From positions 1,612,001 through 1,676,000 of the forward strand of contig NZ_CP119787.1 of assembly GCF_029338255.1 (NCBI RefSeq): a stretch of 64,000 bases of DNA, given 5' to 3'. The position numbers and the translations under genes are program-made. This document shows positions 17,821 through 26,966 of this stretch, piece by piece (position 1 is the first letter of the stretch; every line of letters begins with the position of its first letter). The notes beneath the pieces are model-generated. The model was not told the origin of the DNA. It was given only the letters and a program-made list of their open reading frames with translations, and made no database searches. The stretch is from Haloarcula halobia (GTDB taxonomy: Archaea; Halobacteriota; Halobacteria; Halobacteriales; Haloarculaceae).

Positions 17821-18001
17821 CGCCCAGTGGTACGAAAAAAACCACCTAAAGGATTCGTCCCCGATTCTCAACAGTGATAGAAAGGTCCGGTACTGCTCGA
17901 GGTCACGACGGTCCGGATGAACCGTCGGAACCGGCGTTCGCCCCGGTCGGTACTACCACAACAGTCATGCGGGACGCTTCTAGAGTGTACTGTCACGCAC
18001 T

Positions 18002-19408
18002 ATGTCGCCGGACGAGCGCGGCCCGAAGGACCCGCGGACGCTGGTCGCCGAGGTCATCACGGCCCCCGAGACGGGGCGTACGCAGCTCCCGGCCCTGCTG
18101 GGGTTGCTCGACGTTGGCGACCGGCAGGTCCGACTCGGCGCGGTGACGGCCCTCTGTGTCGTCGCCGAGGACCACCCGGCCACGGCGGACTACATCGTGC
18201 GCCGCCTGCTCGACCGGACCGGGGGCGACCAGTCCCTCGAGGTGGCTCTGGCGCTCGAGTACCTGGCCGCCCGGTATCCCGGGGCGGTCGAAACCGAGCT
18301 GGACGCCTACAACGCGACCCACGACGCGGACCGCGACCTCGGTGACCTGACGGCGGAGTTAGGCAGCGCGACGCTCCACGAATCGTCGCTGGGCCTCGAC
18401 GTGGGTCGGACGACCGCCGTCGGCGACGCCACCACCGGGCGGCGGACCGACGACGACCCCGAGGACGTCGAGACCGACGACGATGCCGACGAGGCGGACG
18501 CCGACGGGACGATAGGCGGCGGTTCGACCGCCGATCTGTTGCCGGGCCGTACCGACTGGATCGCCATCGTCGAGCACGAGAGCTCGTTCGACCGCCTCTC
18601 CGTCCTGGCACCCCGCGACAGGCGGCGGTACGGGGACGTCTACCGGACGCTCGGGGCCGTCGACGGCACCGACGTCGCCGTCGCGATACGCCTGCTCGAC
18701 ACGCCCGATCCGGACACCGACGCCTTCCGGTCGGCCGTCGGGACACGACTCGACGACTGGGCCACCGTCGCCGGCCTCGACAACGTCGTCTCGCTGTACG
18801 ACTGGGGCCACGAGCCGCACCTCTGGGCGACGACGGAGTACACCGACGAGACGCTTGCCGACCGCGGCCGGTTCGACCTGGCAGAGGCCGCCTGGCACGC
18901 CGAACAGCTGGCCCTCGCCGTCTCGTCGCTCCACGAACGGGGCGTCGTCCACGCGAGCATCGACCCGGAGAACGTCGCCTACTACGGGAACGTCCTGGCG
19001 GCCGACGACCGACAACCGCCGCTGCTGGACAACGTCGGGGCCATCCAGGCCTACCGGCACGTCACCGACCCGGCGAACTACCTCGACCCGCGCTACGCCG
19101 CGCCCGAGTTCTACGACCGCCGCTTCGGGCGCATCGACCACGCGACCGACCTCTATCACCTCGGTGCGGTCTGCTACCGCCTGTTCACCGGCGAGCCACC
19201 CTACGCCGGCGAGTTCGAGACGATCCGCGAGCGCGTGCTCCAGGACCCCCCGCCGACGCCGAGCGAGGCGGCCGACGTCCCCGCTGCCGTCGACGCCATC
19301 GTCGGCAAGGCGATGGGCAAGCGGAAACTCGCGCGCTACGAGTCGGTAACCCACCTAACACAAGAGATACGTACGCTGAAAGCGAGTCTCGAAGACGATG
19401 GTGGGTAA
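18002..19408 (+). CDS. Degenerate protein kinase with helical-repeat N-terminus
   Basis: The 468-residue protein has HEAT-like helices (1-110), an acidic linker (150-170), and a kinase-like domain (about 200-460). Key catalytic residues are altered: the VAVK lysine is R230 in VAVAIRLL, the HRD motif is HAS (317-319, with DPEN following), and DFG reads LDNVG (342-346). The APE motif (367-369) and the LYHLGAVCYRLFTG helix remain. It is therefore probably a pseudokinase or scaffold, though unusual activity cannot be excluded. It overlaps the next membrane gene by 11 bp. Confidence 0.75.
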   Translation: MSPDERGPKDPRTLVAEVITAPETGRTQLPALLGLLDVGDRQVRLGAVTALCVVAEDHPATADYIVRRLLDRTGGDQSLEVALALEYLAARYPGAVETELDAYNATHDADRDLGDLTAELGSATLHESSLGLDVGRTTAVGDATTGRRTDDDPEDVETDDDADEADADGTIGGGSTADLLPGRTDWIAIVEHESSFDRLSVLAPRDRRRYGDVYRTLGAVDGTDVAVAIRLLDTPDPDTDAFRSAVGTRLDDWATVAGLDNVVSLYDWGHEPHLWATTEYTDETLADRGRFDLAEAAWHAEQLALAVSSLHERGVVHASIDPENVAYYGNVLAADDRQPPLLDNVGAIQAYRHVTDPANYLDPRYAAPEFYDRRFGRIDHATDLYHLGAVCYRLFTGEPPYAGEFETIRERVLQDPPPTPSEAADVPAAVDAIVGKAMGKRKLARYESVTHLTQEIRTLKASLEDDGG

Positions 19409-20123
19409 GGTGGCCGTCGAGCTCCAGTTCGTGGCAGGGAATCCCAACCTCACGTTCATCTTCTTCATCGCTCTGACCCTGCTCGCGACGCTGGGGCTTC
19501 GCTTCGCGTTCTACGCTGTCCGGAACCGCCGCGCCAGCGACCTGGTGGCGGAACACCGGCTGTGGGACTTCCTCGCCGTCGTCGGCCTCCTGTCGGTCCT
19601 GTTTGCCGTGCTCGGCCTGCTGGAGATCGTCACGACGCTCACCTTCCCGTACAAGGGGGCGCTCGTTTTAGCGCAGGTGCTGCTGCTGGCAGTGACGATG
19701 CGGTTGCTCTACCGGAACGTCGTCCCGTCGACCGGCGACCCCCACCGGTTCACGCGCCCCCTGACGTGGGCGGCCCTGCTCGTCGTCGGGGCCGTCTTCG
19801 TGGGCCTGGTCGTCGTCGGCCGCCACCCCGCGCTGGTCGGCGTGCTCGGCCTGAGCGCACTCGTGTTCGCGGCCGCGGGGTTCGCGTTCGGCCGGCGCGG
19901 TGCCGCGGCGACCCGCGTCCAGGGGACGGTGGTCGACACCTTGCTCCGGCACCTCCTGCCGGTCCTGCTGTTTGCCGCGCTCGTCCCGGCGGTCGACCTG
20001 GCGACGCTGGCCGGCCTCGACCGGGCCGTCGTCTTGCACGTCCAGGTCGTCTTCGTCATCATGACGGCGACCACGCTGATGACCGCGACCATCAAACTCC
20101 GGCAGAACCTCGCGAGCCTCTGA
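19398..20123 (+). CDS. Multi-pass membrane protein of unknown function
   Basis: The 241-residue protein has about seven hydrophobic segments, beginning NLTFIFFIALTLLATLGL, and no recognised domain. The start overlaps the 3' end of the pseudokinase gene by 11 bp, so translation is likely coupled and the two products may work together at the membrane. A cytosolic loop with RNRRASD follows helix 1. No family is recognised. Confidence 0.7.
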   Translation: MVGKVAVELQFVAGNPNLTFIFFIALTLLATLGLRFAFYAVRNRRASDLVAEHRLWDFLAVVGLLSVLFAVLGLLEIVTTLTFPYKGALVLAQVLLLAVTMRLLYRNVVPSTGDPHRFTRPLTWAALLVVGAVFVGLVVVGRHPALVGVLGLSALVFAAAGFAFGRRGAAATRVQGTVVDTLLRHLLPVLLFAALVPAVDLATLAGLDRAVVLHVQVVFVIMTATTLMTATIKLRQNLASL

Positions 20124-20180
20124 CCGGAGCCGGTGGTCCGGCCAGTAGGGTCTGTCCGGTCGACCACCCGCGTGCTGAGC

Positions 20181-20188
20181 ATTTATCA
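20181..20188 (+). promoter_or_regulatory. TATA box of the SDR gene
   Basis: The element atttatca is centred 27 nt before the ATG at 20212, consistent with a leaderless transcript. Confidence 0.55.
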
Positions 20189-20211
20189 CGTTTCCGACCG
20201 TTACGTCGGGT

Positions 20212-20922
20212 ATGTCAGTCGAATTCGACTTCGACGGTGACGTAGCGCTCGTGACCGGCGTCGGCGGTGCCCTCGGAAGTGCGGCCGCACAGGCCTTCCT
20301 GGAGGCCGGGGCGACGGTCTGTGGGGCCGACGTCGTCGACCCCGAGAGCGAGGACTTCCTGCTCGAAGCGCCCGAACGTATCGACTTCCACCAGGGTGAT
20401 TTCACAGCAGAGGCGGAGGTCGAACGCGTCGTCGGCGATGTTATCGACGAACACGGCCGGCTGGACTACCTGCTCAACATCGCCGGTACCTGGCGCGGCG
20501 GCGACCCGGTCCACGACACCGACGTCGATACCTTCGATTTCCTGTTCGACGTCAACCTCAAGACGATGTTCCTGGCATCGAAACACGCCCTGCCACACCT
20601 CCAGGAGACGGAGGGGGCCGTCGTCTCCGTCTCGGCCAGGTCGTCGCTCGAGGGCGGCGAGGGCGACGGCCTCTACCGGGCGACGAAGGCCGGCGTCCGC
20701 CTGCTGACCGAGACCATCGCCGAGGAGAACCTCGGGACGGTGCGGGCAAACGCCGTCATGCCCAGCGTCATCGACACGCCGATGAACCGCGAGATGATGC
20801 CCGACTCGGACCACTCGAAGTGGGTCGACCCGGCCGACATCGCCGCGATGATGCTGCTGCTGTGCTCGGACGCGACGTCGGTCACCAGCGGTGCGGCCGT
20901 GCCGGTCTACGGCGAGGCCTGA
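20212..20922 (+). CDS. Short-chain dehydrogenase/reductase
   Basis: The 236-residue protein is a classical SDR. The cofactor loop is VTGVGGALG (residues 15-23), LLNIAGT is the NNAG equivalent, SVSARSS carries the catalytic Ser, and YRATKAG is the YxxxK catalytic motif. The tail SGAAVPVYGEA closes the Rossmann fold. The substrate cannot be predicted; these enzymes act on sugars, alcohols or acyl intermediates. It has its own promoter and stands alone. Confidence 0.85.
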   Translation: MSVEFDFDGDVALVTGVGGALGSAAAQAFLEAGATVCGADVVDPESEDFLLEAPERIDFHQGDFTAEAEVERVVGDVIDEHGRLDYLLNIAGTWRGGDPVHDTDVDTFDFLFDVNLKTMFLASKHALPHLQETEGAVVSVSARSSLEGGEGDGLYRATKAGVRLLTETIAEENLGTVRANAVMPSVIDTPMNREMMPDSDHSKWVDPADIAAMMLLLCSDATSVTSGAAVPVYGEA

Positions 20923-21402
20923 CCGCCGGGCCTGCGCGTCGCCACCCTCGCCGGCCACCACCCCGGAGGTGGTGGGGTCGATGTGGCCGGGGCCTGTCGA
21001 CAGCAGTGGCGCCAGCAACTCGCGCTCCCAGACCGGCCAGGAATCGGGTAGTCGGCTGGCGGGACCGGGTCCGCAACGGTCCCCTTGAGGTCGGCCCACG
21101 TCGCGGGACTCTCGTGGACCCACAGGGCGGTGACCGTCCTCCCGACGTCTCTCGATGCCACGCCGGACCCGGCACTCGACGAGACCGGAGAGAACGAACC
21201 TCCCCGTCGCGCCGCCTCCCGGACCGCCGCCAGGGACTCCGCTGCCGTCGCCGTCACGGCGAGGTCGTAGTCGTGGACGCTCACGAGCAGATGTCGCTCC
21301 CGCGGGGCTACGGGCGGCCGGAGGAGGTCCCCTCGGCGACGGTCAGTCGCGTCCGAACCGATGCGATTTTACCACGATGCGAGAGACTCCCCAAGATAGA
21401 GC
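20923..21402 (-). other. Gap with possible decayed minus-strand gene
   Basis: No intact gene is seen. On the minus strand a GTG at 21284 opens a frame beginning VSVHDYDLAVTATAAESL with good codon use to about 21050 (up to ADYPIPG). It then becomes poor and runs into the SDR gene, while a neighbouring frame looks better from there on. This may be a frameshifted, decaying gene of a type I do not recognise. A perfect 8-bp hairpin (ccaccacc/ggtggtgg, 20955-20975) lies just after the SDR stop and could act in termination, though no T-run follows. Confidence 0.3.
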
Positions 21403-22746
21403 ATGTCCGAGCGAGAGACGTGGGCAACGAGAGTTGGATTCATCCTCGCGGCCATCGGGAGCGCAGTCGGTCTCGGGAACCTCTGGCAGTTCCCGTTCAA
21501 GACCGCGACCAACGGCGGGGCGGCCTTCGTCGTCTTCTACCTGGTGGCGGTGGTCCTCGTGGGCTTCCCGGCGATGCTGGCGGAGTTCGTGCTCGGTCGG
21601 CGGACCAACGTGAACGCCGTCGACGCGTTCGCCGAACTCGGCCACCGCCAGTGGCGCGTCGTCGGTGGCCTCGCGGTGTTCACCGGCTTCTGGATCCTGT
21701 CGTACTACAACGTGGTCGGCGGGTGGGTCATCCGCTACATCCTCGGGAGCGCGACGGGCGCGTACTTCGCCGACCCCGGCGGCTACTTCGGGGCCGTCTC
21801 CTCCGGGCCGGGTGCGGTCCTGGCACAGGCGGCCTTCCTCGCCGTCGTCGTCGGCATCGTCGCGCTGGGCATCGAGGACGGCATCGAGAAGGCGACGAAG
21901 GTGATGGTCCCCAGCATCGTGGTGCTGATGGTGGCGCTGGCCGCCTGGGTCGCCACGCTGCCCGGGGCCGCCGAGGGGTACGCCTTCTTCCTCTCGCCGA
22001 ACGTCGACGCGATGATGGCCAACGCCGGCAGCATCATCCCCTTCGCGGTCGGCCAGGCCTTCTTCACGCTCTCGCTGGGGATGGCCATCATGATTACCTA
22101 CTCCTCGTACGTCGGCAGCGACGACAACCTCGTGTTCGACGGCGGGATGGTCGTCGTCACGAACACCCTCGTCGGCGTCCTCGCCGGGCTGGTCGTCTTC
22201 CCCATCCTGCTGACCATCGGCGCGGAGATCACCACCGAGAGCGGCGGCGCGGGGGCGCTGTTCGTCGCGACGGCGGCCGGGTTCAGTTCGGTCCCCTTCG
22301 GCCGCGTCTTCGGCGTCGTCTTCTTCGGCGTCGTCCTCATCGCGGCGCTGTCCTCGGCCATCAGCCTGCTCGAGGTGACCGTCGCCTACGCCAACGACAA
22401 CTTCGGGATTCCGCGGCCCCACCTCGCGTCCGCCGTCGGCCTCGTGTTGTTCCTGCTCGGCCTCCCCTCGGCGTGGGACACCAGGTGGCTGACGTGGTTC
22501 GACGACGTCGCCTACCAGCTCTTTCTGCCCGTCTCCGTGCTCGCGCTGGTCGTCTTCGTCGGCTGGGTCGTCGGCCGCGACGCCGTCGACGAGCTCCGGC
22601 AGGGGAGCGAGGGGCTCGGCCCCGTCGGGCCCGTGTGGCTCTGGACGCTGCGGCTGGTCGTCGTCGCGGCCATCGTCGGCACGCTCGTGCTGGGAGTAAA
22701 CGAGCTGTTCCTCGTCGAGGACGCCGCCTTCTTCCAGCCCTTCTGA
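21403..22746 (+). CDS. Sodium:neurotransmitter symporter (NSS/SNF) family protein
   Basis: The 447-residue protein has about 11 membrane helices and starts with the family hallmark GSAVGLGNLWQFPF (residues 19-32), which in LeuT forms sodium and substrate sites in the broken helix 1. A later AALSSAISLLEVTVAY motif marks helix 8. Prokaryotic members carry amino acids into the cell with sodium. A second, related gene follows 54 bp later, suggesting local duplication. Confidence 0.88.
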   Translation: MSERETWATRVGFILAAIGSAVGLGNLWQFPFKTATNGGAAFVVFYLVAVVLVGFPAMLAEFVLGRRTNVNAVDAFAELGHRQWRVVGGLAVFTGFWILSYYNVVGGWVIRYILGSATGAYFADPGGYFGAVSSGPGAVLAQAAFLAVVVGIVALGIEDGIEKATKVMVPSIVVLMVALAAWVATLPGAAEGYAFFLSPNVDAMMANAGSIIPFAVGQAFFTLSLGMAIMITYSSYVGSDDNLVFDGGMVVVTNTLVGVLAGLVVFPILLTIGAEITTESGGAGALFVATAAGFSSVPFGRVFGVVFFGVVLIAALSSAISLLEVTVAYANDNFGIPRPHLASAVGLVLFLLGLPSAWDTRWLTWFDDVAYQLFLPVSVLALVVFVGWVVGRDAVDELRQGSEGLGPVGPVWLWTLRLVVVAAIVGTLVLGVNELFLVEDAAFFQPF

Positions 22747-22800
22747 CCGATCTGGGCCGCTCTCGACACGTTTTTACCGGCGAGCGAGGACCCTGCAACG

Positions 22801-24201
22801 ATGACGAGAGCCACCTGGCGGACTCGACTCGGGTTCCTGCTCGCCGCCGTGGGCAGCGCCGTCGGCCTCGGGAACATCTGGCGGTTCCCCTGGCTGACCG
22901 CGACCAACGGCGGCGCGGCGTTCCTGTTGCTGTACGTCCTCGTAATCGTGCTCGTCGGCGTCCCCGGACTGCTCGGCGAGATGGTCATCGGTCGGCGCTC
23001 GCGCCGGAACCCGGTCGGCGCGTTCGGGGCGCTGGGCGGTCCGCGCTGGCGCGCCCTCGGCGGCGTGGCGCTCGTGGCCTCGGTCGTCGTCCTCTCCTTT
23101 TACTCGGTGGTCGGCGGCTGGATCCTGCGCTACACGGTCGCCAGCGCGACCGGCGCGTACTTCGGCGCGCCCGCCGAGTTCTTCGGCGCCATCGACTTCG
23201 GCGTCGGCGCGGCCGGCTTCCACGTCCTCTTCCTGCTGGCGACGGTCGCCGTCGTCTACGCGGGCGTCGACCGCGGCATCGAACTGGCCACGACGGTGAT
23301 GGTCCCCGGCATCGTCGTCCTCTTCGGCGCGCTGGCCGTCTGGGCCGCGACGCTCCCCGGCAGTTCGGGCGGCTACGACTTCTTCCTCTCGCTGGACGTG
23401 GCCTACCTCCGGGCGAACTTCGTCGACGTCCTGGTGGCGGCGGCCGGACAGGCCCTGTTCACGCTCTCGGTGGGCGCTGGCGCGATGCTCACCTACGCCT
23501 CCTACGTCGACGAGGACCGGTCGCTGGCGGCCGACGGCACCGTCATCGCGGCGCTGAACACCGGCATCGGCGTCCTCGCGGGGTTGGTCATCTTCCCGCT
23601 GCTGTTCTCGCTGGGCGTCTCGCCCGGCGAGGGCGGTCCCGGCGCGCTGTTCGTCAGCCTCGCGGGAGCCTTCGCTGACCTGCCCTACAGCCGCCTGGTC
23701 GGCGTCGTCTTCTTCGGCGTCGTCCTGCTGGCGGCGCTGTCCTCGGCCATCAGCATCCTCGAGGTGCTCGTCGCCTACCTCGTCGACGAACGCGACATGG
23801 CGCGCTCTCGGGCGACCCTCGGCATGGGCGGGCTCTTTCTGGTCACCGGGACCGCCGCCGCGCTGTCGCCGTCGCTGTTCTCCTTGCTGGCGGACACCAT
23901 CGCCAACCTCGCGCTGACCGCCGGCCTGCTCGGCTTCCTGCTGTTCGACGGGTGGGTGCTCGGCCGCCTGGCCCTAGAAGAGTACGAGAAGGGCGCGGGC
24001 CCCATCGCTCGCCTGGCGGGGCTCCCGTGGTACTACGCCGTCGCCGTCGTCCTCCCGCTCTTTCTGGCGTTCACGCTCGTCTCCGGCCTCGCCGGGGTCG
24101 TCGGCGTCTCGGTCAGTCCCCCGCAGGCAGTGGCCGTCGCCGTCGTCGGCGTGGTCACGGTCATCGCCCTCATGCGGACCCGTGCCGACCCCGCGCCCTG
24201 A
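22801..24201 (+). CDS. NSS family transporter, second copy
   Basis: The 466-residue protein is a paralogue of the preceding transporter. It shares the GSAVGLGNIWRFPW helix-1 motif and the AALSSAISILEVLVAY helix-8 motif, but differs in loops and C-terminus. It should import an amino acid or similar solute with sodium. A TATA-like gtttttacc is centred about 27 nt before the ATG at 22801, so it may be transcribed independently of the first copy. Confidence 0.87.
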   Translation: MTRATWRTRLGFLLAAVGSAVGLGNIWRFPWLTATNGGAAFLLLYVLVIVLVGVPGLLGEMVIGRRSRRNPVGAFGALGGPRWRALGGVALVASVVVLSFYSVVGGWILRYTVASATGAYFGAPAEFFGAIDFGVGAAGFHVLFLLATVAVVYAGVDRGIELATTVMVPGIVVLFGALAVWAATLPGSSGGYDFFLSLDVAYLRANFVDVLVAAAGQALFTLSVGAGAMLTYASYVDEDRSLAADGTVIAALNTGIGVLAGLVIFPLLFSLGVSPGEGGPGALFVSLAGAFADLPYSRLVGVVFFGVVLLAALSSAISILEVLVAYLVDERDMARSRATLGMGGLFLVTGTAAALSPSLFSLLADTIANLALTAGLLGFLLFDGWVLGRLALEEYEKGAGPIARLAGLPWYYAVAVVLPLFLAFTLVSGLAGVVGVSVSPPQAVAVAVVGVVTVIALMRTRADPAP

Positions 24202-24252
24202 CGCCGGCCCGGATGGAAACCCGGAAAGGCGTCCGGGTCCTCCGGTCGGACG

Positions 24253-25167
24253 ATGCACCGGAGTACCATCGACCTCGCCGCGCTCGCGGGCGACTTCGAC
24301 CTCCAGTCGACCGTCGAGAGCGGGCAGTCGTACCTCTGGGACCGCGAGGACGGCCGGATGTACGACCGGGACGGCGAGACGGGGAGCGACGCCTGGTACT
24401 GGACGACGGCCCGGGTCGACGGCGACCCGGAAGTCGTCCGCGCGCGCCAGACCGATGGTGTCCTCGACTGGGAGGCCTCGTTCGACGCCGAATCACACCT
24501 CCGGGCCCGCCTGGGGCTCGACGACGACCTGCCGGCCATCCGCGGGACGGCCCCGCCCGACGCCGTCGTCGAGGAAGCCTACGACGCCTACTGGGGGATG
24601 CGCATCGTGCGCGACCCGGCCTTCCCGACGCTGATCTCGTTCATCTGCTCGGCGCAGATGCGCGTCGCCCGCATCCACGGGATGCAACAGGCGCTGCGCC
24701 GCGAGTTCGGCGACCCGGTCGCGTTCGACGGCCGGCAGTACCGCGCCTATCCGACGCCAGAGGCGCTGGCCGCTGCCAGCGAGGCCGACCTGCGAGATCT
24801 GAACCTGGGCTATCGCGCGCCCTACGTCAAGCGGTCGGCGGAACTGGTCGCCGACGGCGAGGTACATCCCGAAGACGCTCGGGGACGCGACTACGAGGAC
24901 GCCCGCGCGGCGCTGACGGAGTTCGTCGGCGTCGGCGAGAAGGTGGCCGACTGCATTCTGCTGTTCTCGCTTGGCTACCTCGAAGCGGTCCCCCTGGATA
25001 CGTGGATTCGCACCACCATCGCGGAGTACTACCCGGAGTGCGACCGTGGCAACTACGGCGACACCTCCCGGGCCATCCGCGAGGCCCTCGGCGGCGAGTA
25101 CGCCGGCTACACGCAGACCTACCTGTTTCACTACCTGCGCTCGGGCGGTCGGGACACTAGAACCTAA
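24253..25167 (+). CDS. ogg: 8-oxoguanine DNA glycosylase-like protein (Ogg type)
   Basis: The 304-residue protein belongs to the HhH-GPD superfamily. The hairpin LTEFVGVGEKVADCILLF carries the catalytic lysine K230, and PLDTWIRTTI carries the conserved Asp D249, so it is a predicted bifunctional glycosylase/AP lyase. The N-terminal domain with VESGQSYLWDRE matches the Ogg1 N-domain rather than AlkA. It would remove oxidised guanine in base excision repair. A role as 3-methyladenine glycosylase cannot be ruled out from sequence alone. Confidence 0.83.
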   Translation: MHRSTIDLAALAGDFDLQSTVESGQSYLWDREDGRMYDRDGETGSDAWYWTTARVDGDPEVVRARQTDGVLDWEASFDAESHLRARLGLDDDLPAIRGTAPPDAVVEEAYDAYWGMRIVRDPAFPTLISFICSAQMRVARIHGMQQALRREFGDPVAFDGRQYRAYPTPEALAAASEADLRDLNLGYRAPYVKRSAELVADGEVHPEDARGRDYEDARAALTEFVGVGEKVADCILLFSLGYLEAVPLDTWIRTTIAEYYPECDRGNYGDTSRAIREALGGEYAGYTQTYLFHYLRSGGRDTRT

Positions 25168-25192
25168 CTTTCGGCCCCCGCAACCTCGACCT

Positions 25193-25468
25193 ATGTCACG
25201 CACGCGAGCGCACGTCTTCGTCAGCGGCAGGGTCCAGGGCGTCTACTTCCGGGCGACGACCCGCGAGACCGCACAGGATCAGGGCGTTAACGGCTGGGTG
25301 AAGAACTTAGACGACGGACGGGTCGAAGCCGTCTTCGAGGGCGAGGCGGCCGACGTCGAGGCGATGGTCGAGTTCTGCCACGAGGGGAGCACGCGGGCGA
25401 ACGTCACCGACGTCGAGGTGACCTACGAGGACCCCGACGGGCTCGAGGGGTTCGAGGTCCGCTGGTGA
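25193..25468 (+). CDS. acyP: Acylphosphatase
   Basis: The 91-residue enzyme hydrolyses carboxyl-phosphate bonds. Catalytic residues are visible: R20 in GRVQGVYFR and N38 in GWVKNLDDG. The length is normal for the family. The gene lies between ogg and nnr on the same strand with short gaps. Confidence 0.93.
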   Translation: MSRTRAHVFVSGRVQGVYFRATTRETAQDQGVNGWVKNLDDGRVEAVFEGEAADVEAMVEFCHEGSTRANVTDVEVTYEDPDGLEGFEVRW

Positions 25469-25520
25469 CCCGGCCCGCCGTCCCCGTACCGTTAGGAGGG
25501 TGGCCGGCGAACCCTCGCGC

Positions 25521-26954
25521 ATGATCACTGGCTCAGCGATGGGCGTCGTCGACGAGAACGCGGCGGCGCTGGGCGTGCCGCGCAAGCAGTTGATGGAGTC
25601 CTCGGGGAACGCCGTCGCGGGGGCGGTCCGGGACCTCGTCGACCCCGGCGACTCGGTCACCGTCGTCGCCGGCCGGGGGAACAACGGTGGCGACGCGCTC
25701 GTGGCGGCCCGCTTTCTCGACGACGTCGACCTCCGGGTCCTCCTGCTCGGACGCCCGGAGACCATCACGACCGACATCTCGCGGGAGAACTGGGACGCCC
25801 TCCAGCGCGCCGAGTACCCCACGGAACAGGTCCGCGACGCCTCGGCGTTCGACCTCGGGAACCCGGACCTCGTCGTCGACGCGATGCTCGGGACTGGCAT
25901 CAGCGGGGCGCTCCGTGAACCGGCCGCCACGGCGGCGGCCGCGATGAACGCGAGCGACGCGACGGTCCTCTCGGTGGACGTCCCCTCGGGCCTCGACGCC
26001 GAAGACGGATCGCTGGCCGAGAACGCCGTTTTCCCCGACCACGTCGTCACGTTCCACGACACCAAACCCGGCCTCCCGGACCTCGATGCGGGCGTGACCG
26101 TCGCGGACATCGGCATCCCCGACGCCGCCGAACTGTTCGTCGAGCGCGGCGACCTCCAGCGACTCGACCGCGACCCGGCCAGTCACAAGGGCGACAACGG
26201 CGAGATGCTGGTCGTCGGCGGCGGCCCGTACACCGGCGCGCCGGCCCTTTCCGCTCAGGCCGCGCTCCGTGCCGGCGCCGACCTGGTGCGCGTGGCGTGC
26301 CCGTCGGCCGTCGCGCGCGAACTCCAGGGCTACAGCGAGAACCTCATCGTCCGGCCCTACGACGGCGAGCGACTCGAACCCGCTGACGTCGACCGGGTCG
26401 CTTCCCTCGCGGCCGAGCACGACACGCTCGTCCTCGGGCCGGGGCTGGGCGACGCCGACGCGACGATTGACGCCGTCCGGGACCTCCTCTCGCGGTTCGA
26501 CGGCACCGCGGTCGTCGACGCCGACGCCCTTGCGGTCGTTCCCGAAGTTGACACCGACGCGACCCTGGTCTGTACGCCCCACCAGGGGGAACTCGTCGGG
26601 ATGGGCGGCGAGACGAGCGACGACTGGCGCGAGCGGGCCGACCTCGTCGAGTCCTTCGCCGCCGACCTCGGCCAGACGCTGCTGGTGAAAGGGCCCTACG
26701 ACGTTATCTCGGACGGCGAGGTGACCCGCGTCGGCCGGACGGGCAACGCCGGGATGACCGTTGGCGGGACCGGCGACGTCCTCGCGGGCGTGACCGGCGC
26801 GCTCGCGTGCACGCAGGAGGCCCGCCACGCGGCCGCCATCGCGGCCTACGCGACGGGCGCCGCCGGCGACCTGGTGGTCGAGGATCGCGGCTTCGGCCTC
26901 GTGGCGACGGACCTGCTGGACGCGATTCCGACGGTGTTCTGGGGAGAACAGTAG
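25521..26954 (+). CDS. nnr: Bifunctional NAD(P)H-hydrate repair enzyme Nnr
   Basis: The 477-residue protein fuses an epimerase domain (YjeF_N type, GRGNNGGDA at 51-59) to an ADP-dependent NAD(P)H-hydrate dehydratase (GMTVGGTGDVLAG, about 411-423). Together they repair hydrated NADH and NADPH. ATG 25521 (MITGSAMGVVDENA) was chosen over the GTG at 25500 because it matches the family N-terminus. It converges with hflX, 12 bp away. Confidence 0.92.
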   Translation: MITGSAMGVVDENAAALGVPRKQLMESSGNAVAGAVRDLVDPGDSVTVVAGRGNNGGDALVAARFLDDVDLRVLLLGRPETITTDISRENWDALQRAEYPTEQVRDASAFDLGNPDLVVDAMLGTGISGALREPAATAAAAMNASDATVLSVDVPSGLDAEDGSLAENAVFPDHVVTFHDTKPGLPDLDAGVTVADIGIPDAAELFVERGDLQRLDRDPASHKGDNGEMLVVGGGPYTGAPALSAQAALRAGADLVRVACPSAVARELQGYSENLIVRPYDGERLEPADVDRVASLAAEHDTLVLGPGLGDADATIDAVRDLLSRFDGTAVVDADALAVVPEVDTDATLVCTPHQGELVGMGGETSDDWRERADLVESFAADLGQTLLVKGPYDVISDGEVTRVGRTGNAGMTVGGTGDVLAGVTGALACTQEARHAAAIAAYATGAAGDLVVEDRGFGLVATDLLDAIPTVFWGEQ

Positions 26955-26966
26955 GCGCGACCGCGC

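Noticed and set aside
20820-23678. Open frame of over 900 codons across SDR and transporter genes
   Set aside because: The product is an Arg-rich string; the real genes in other frames have clear family motifs.
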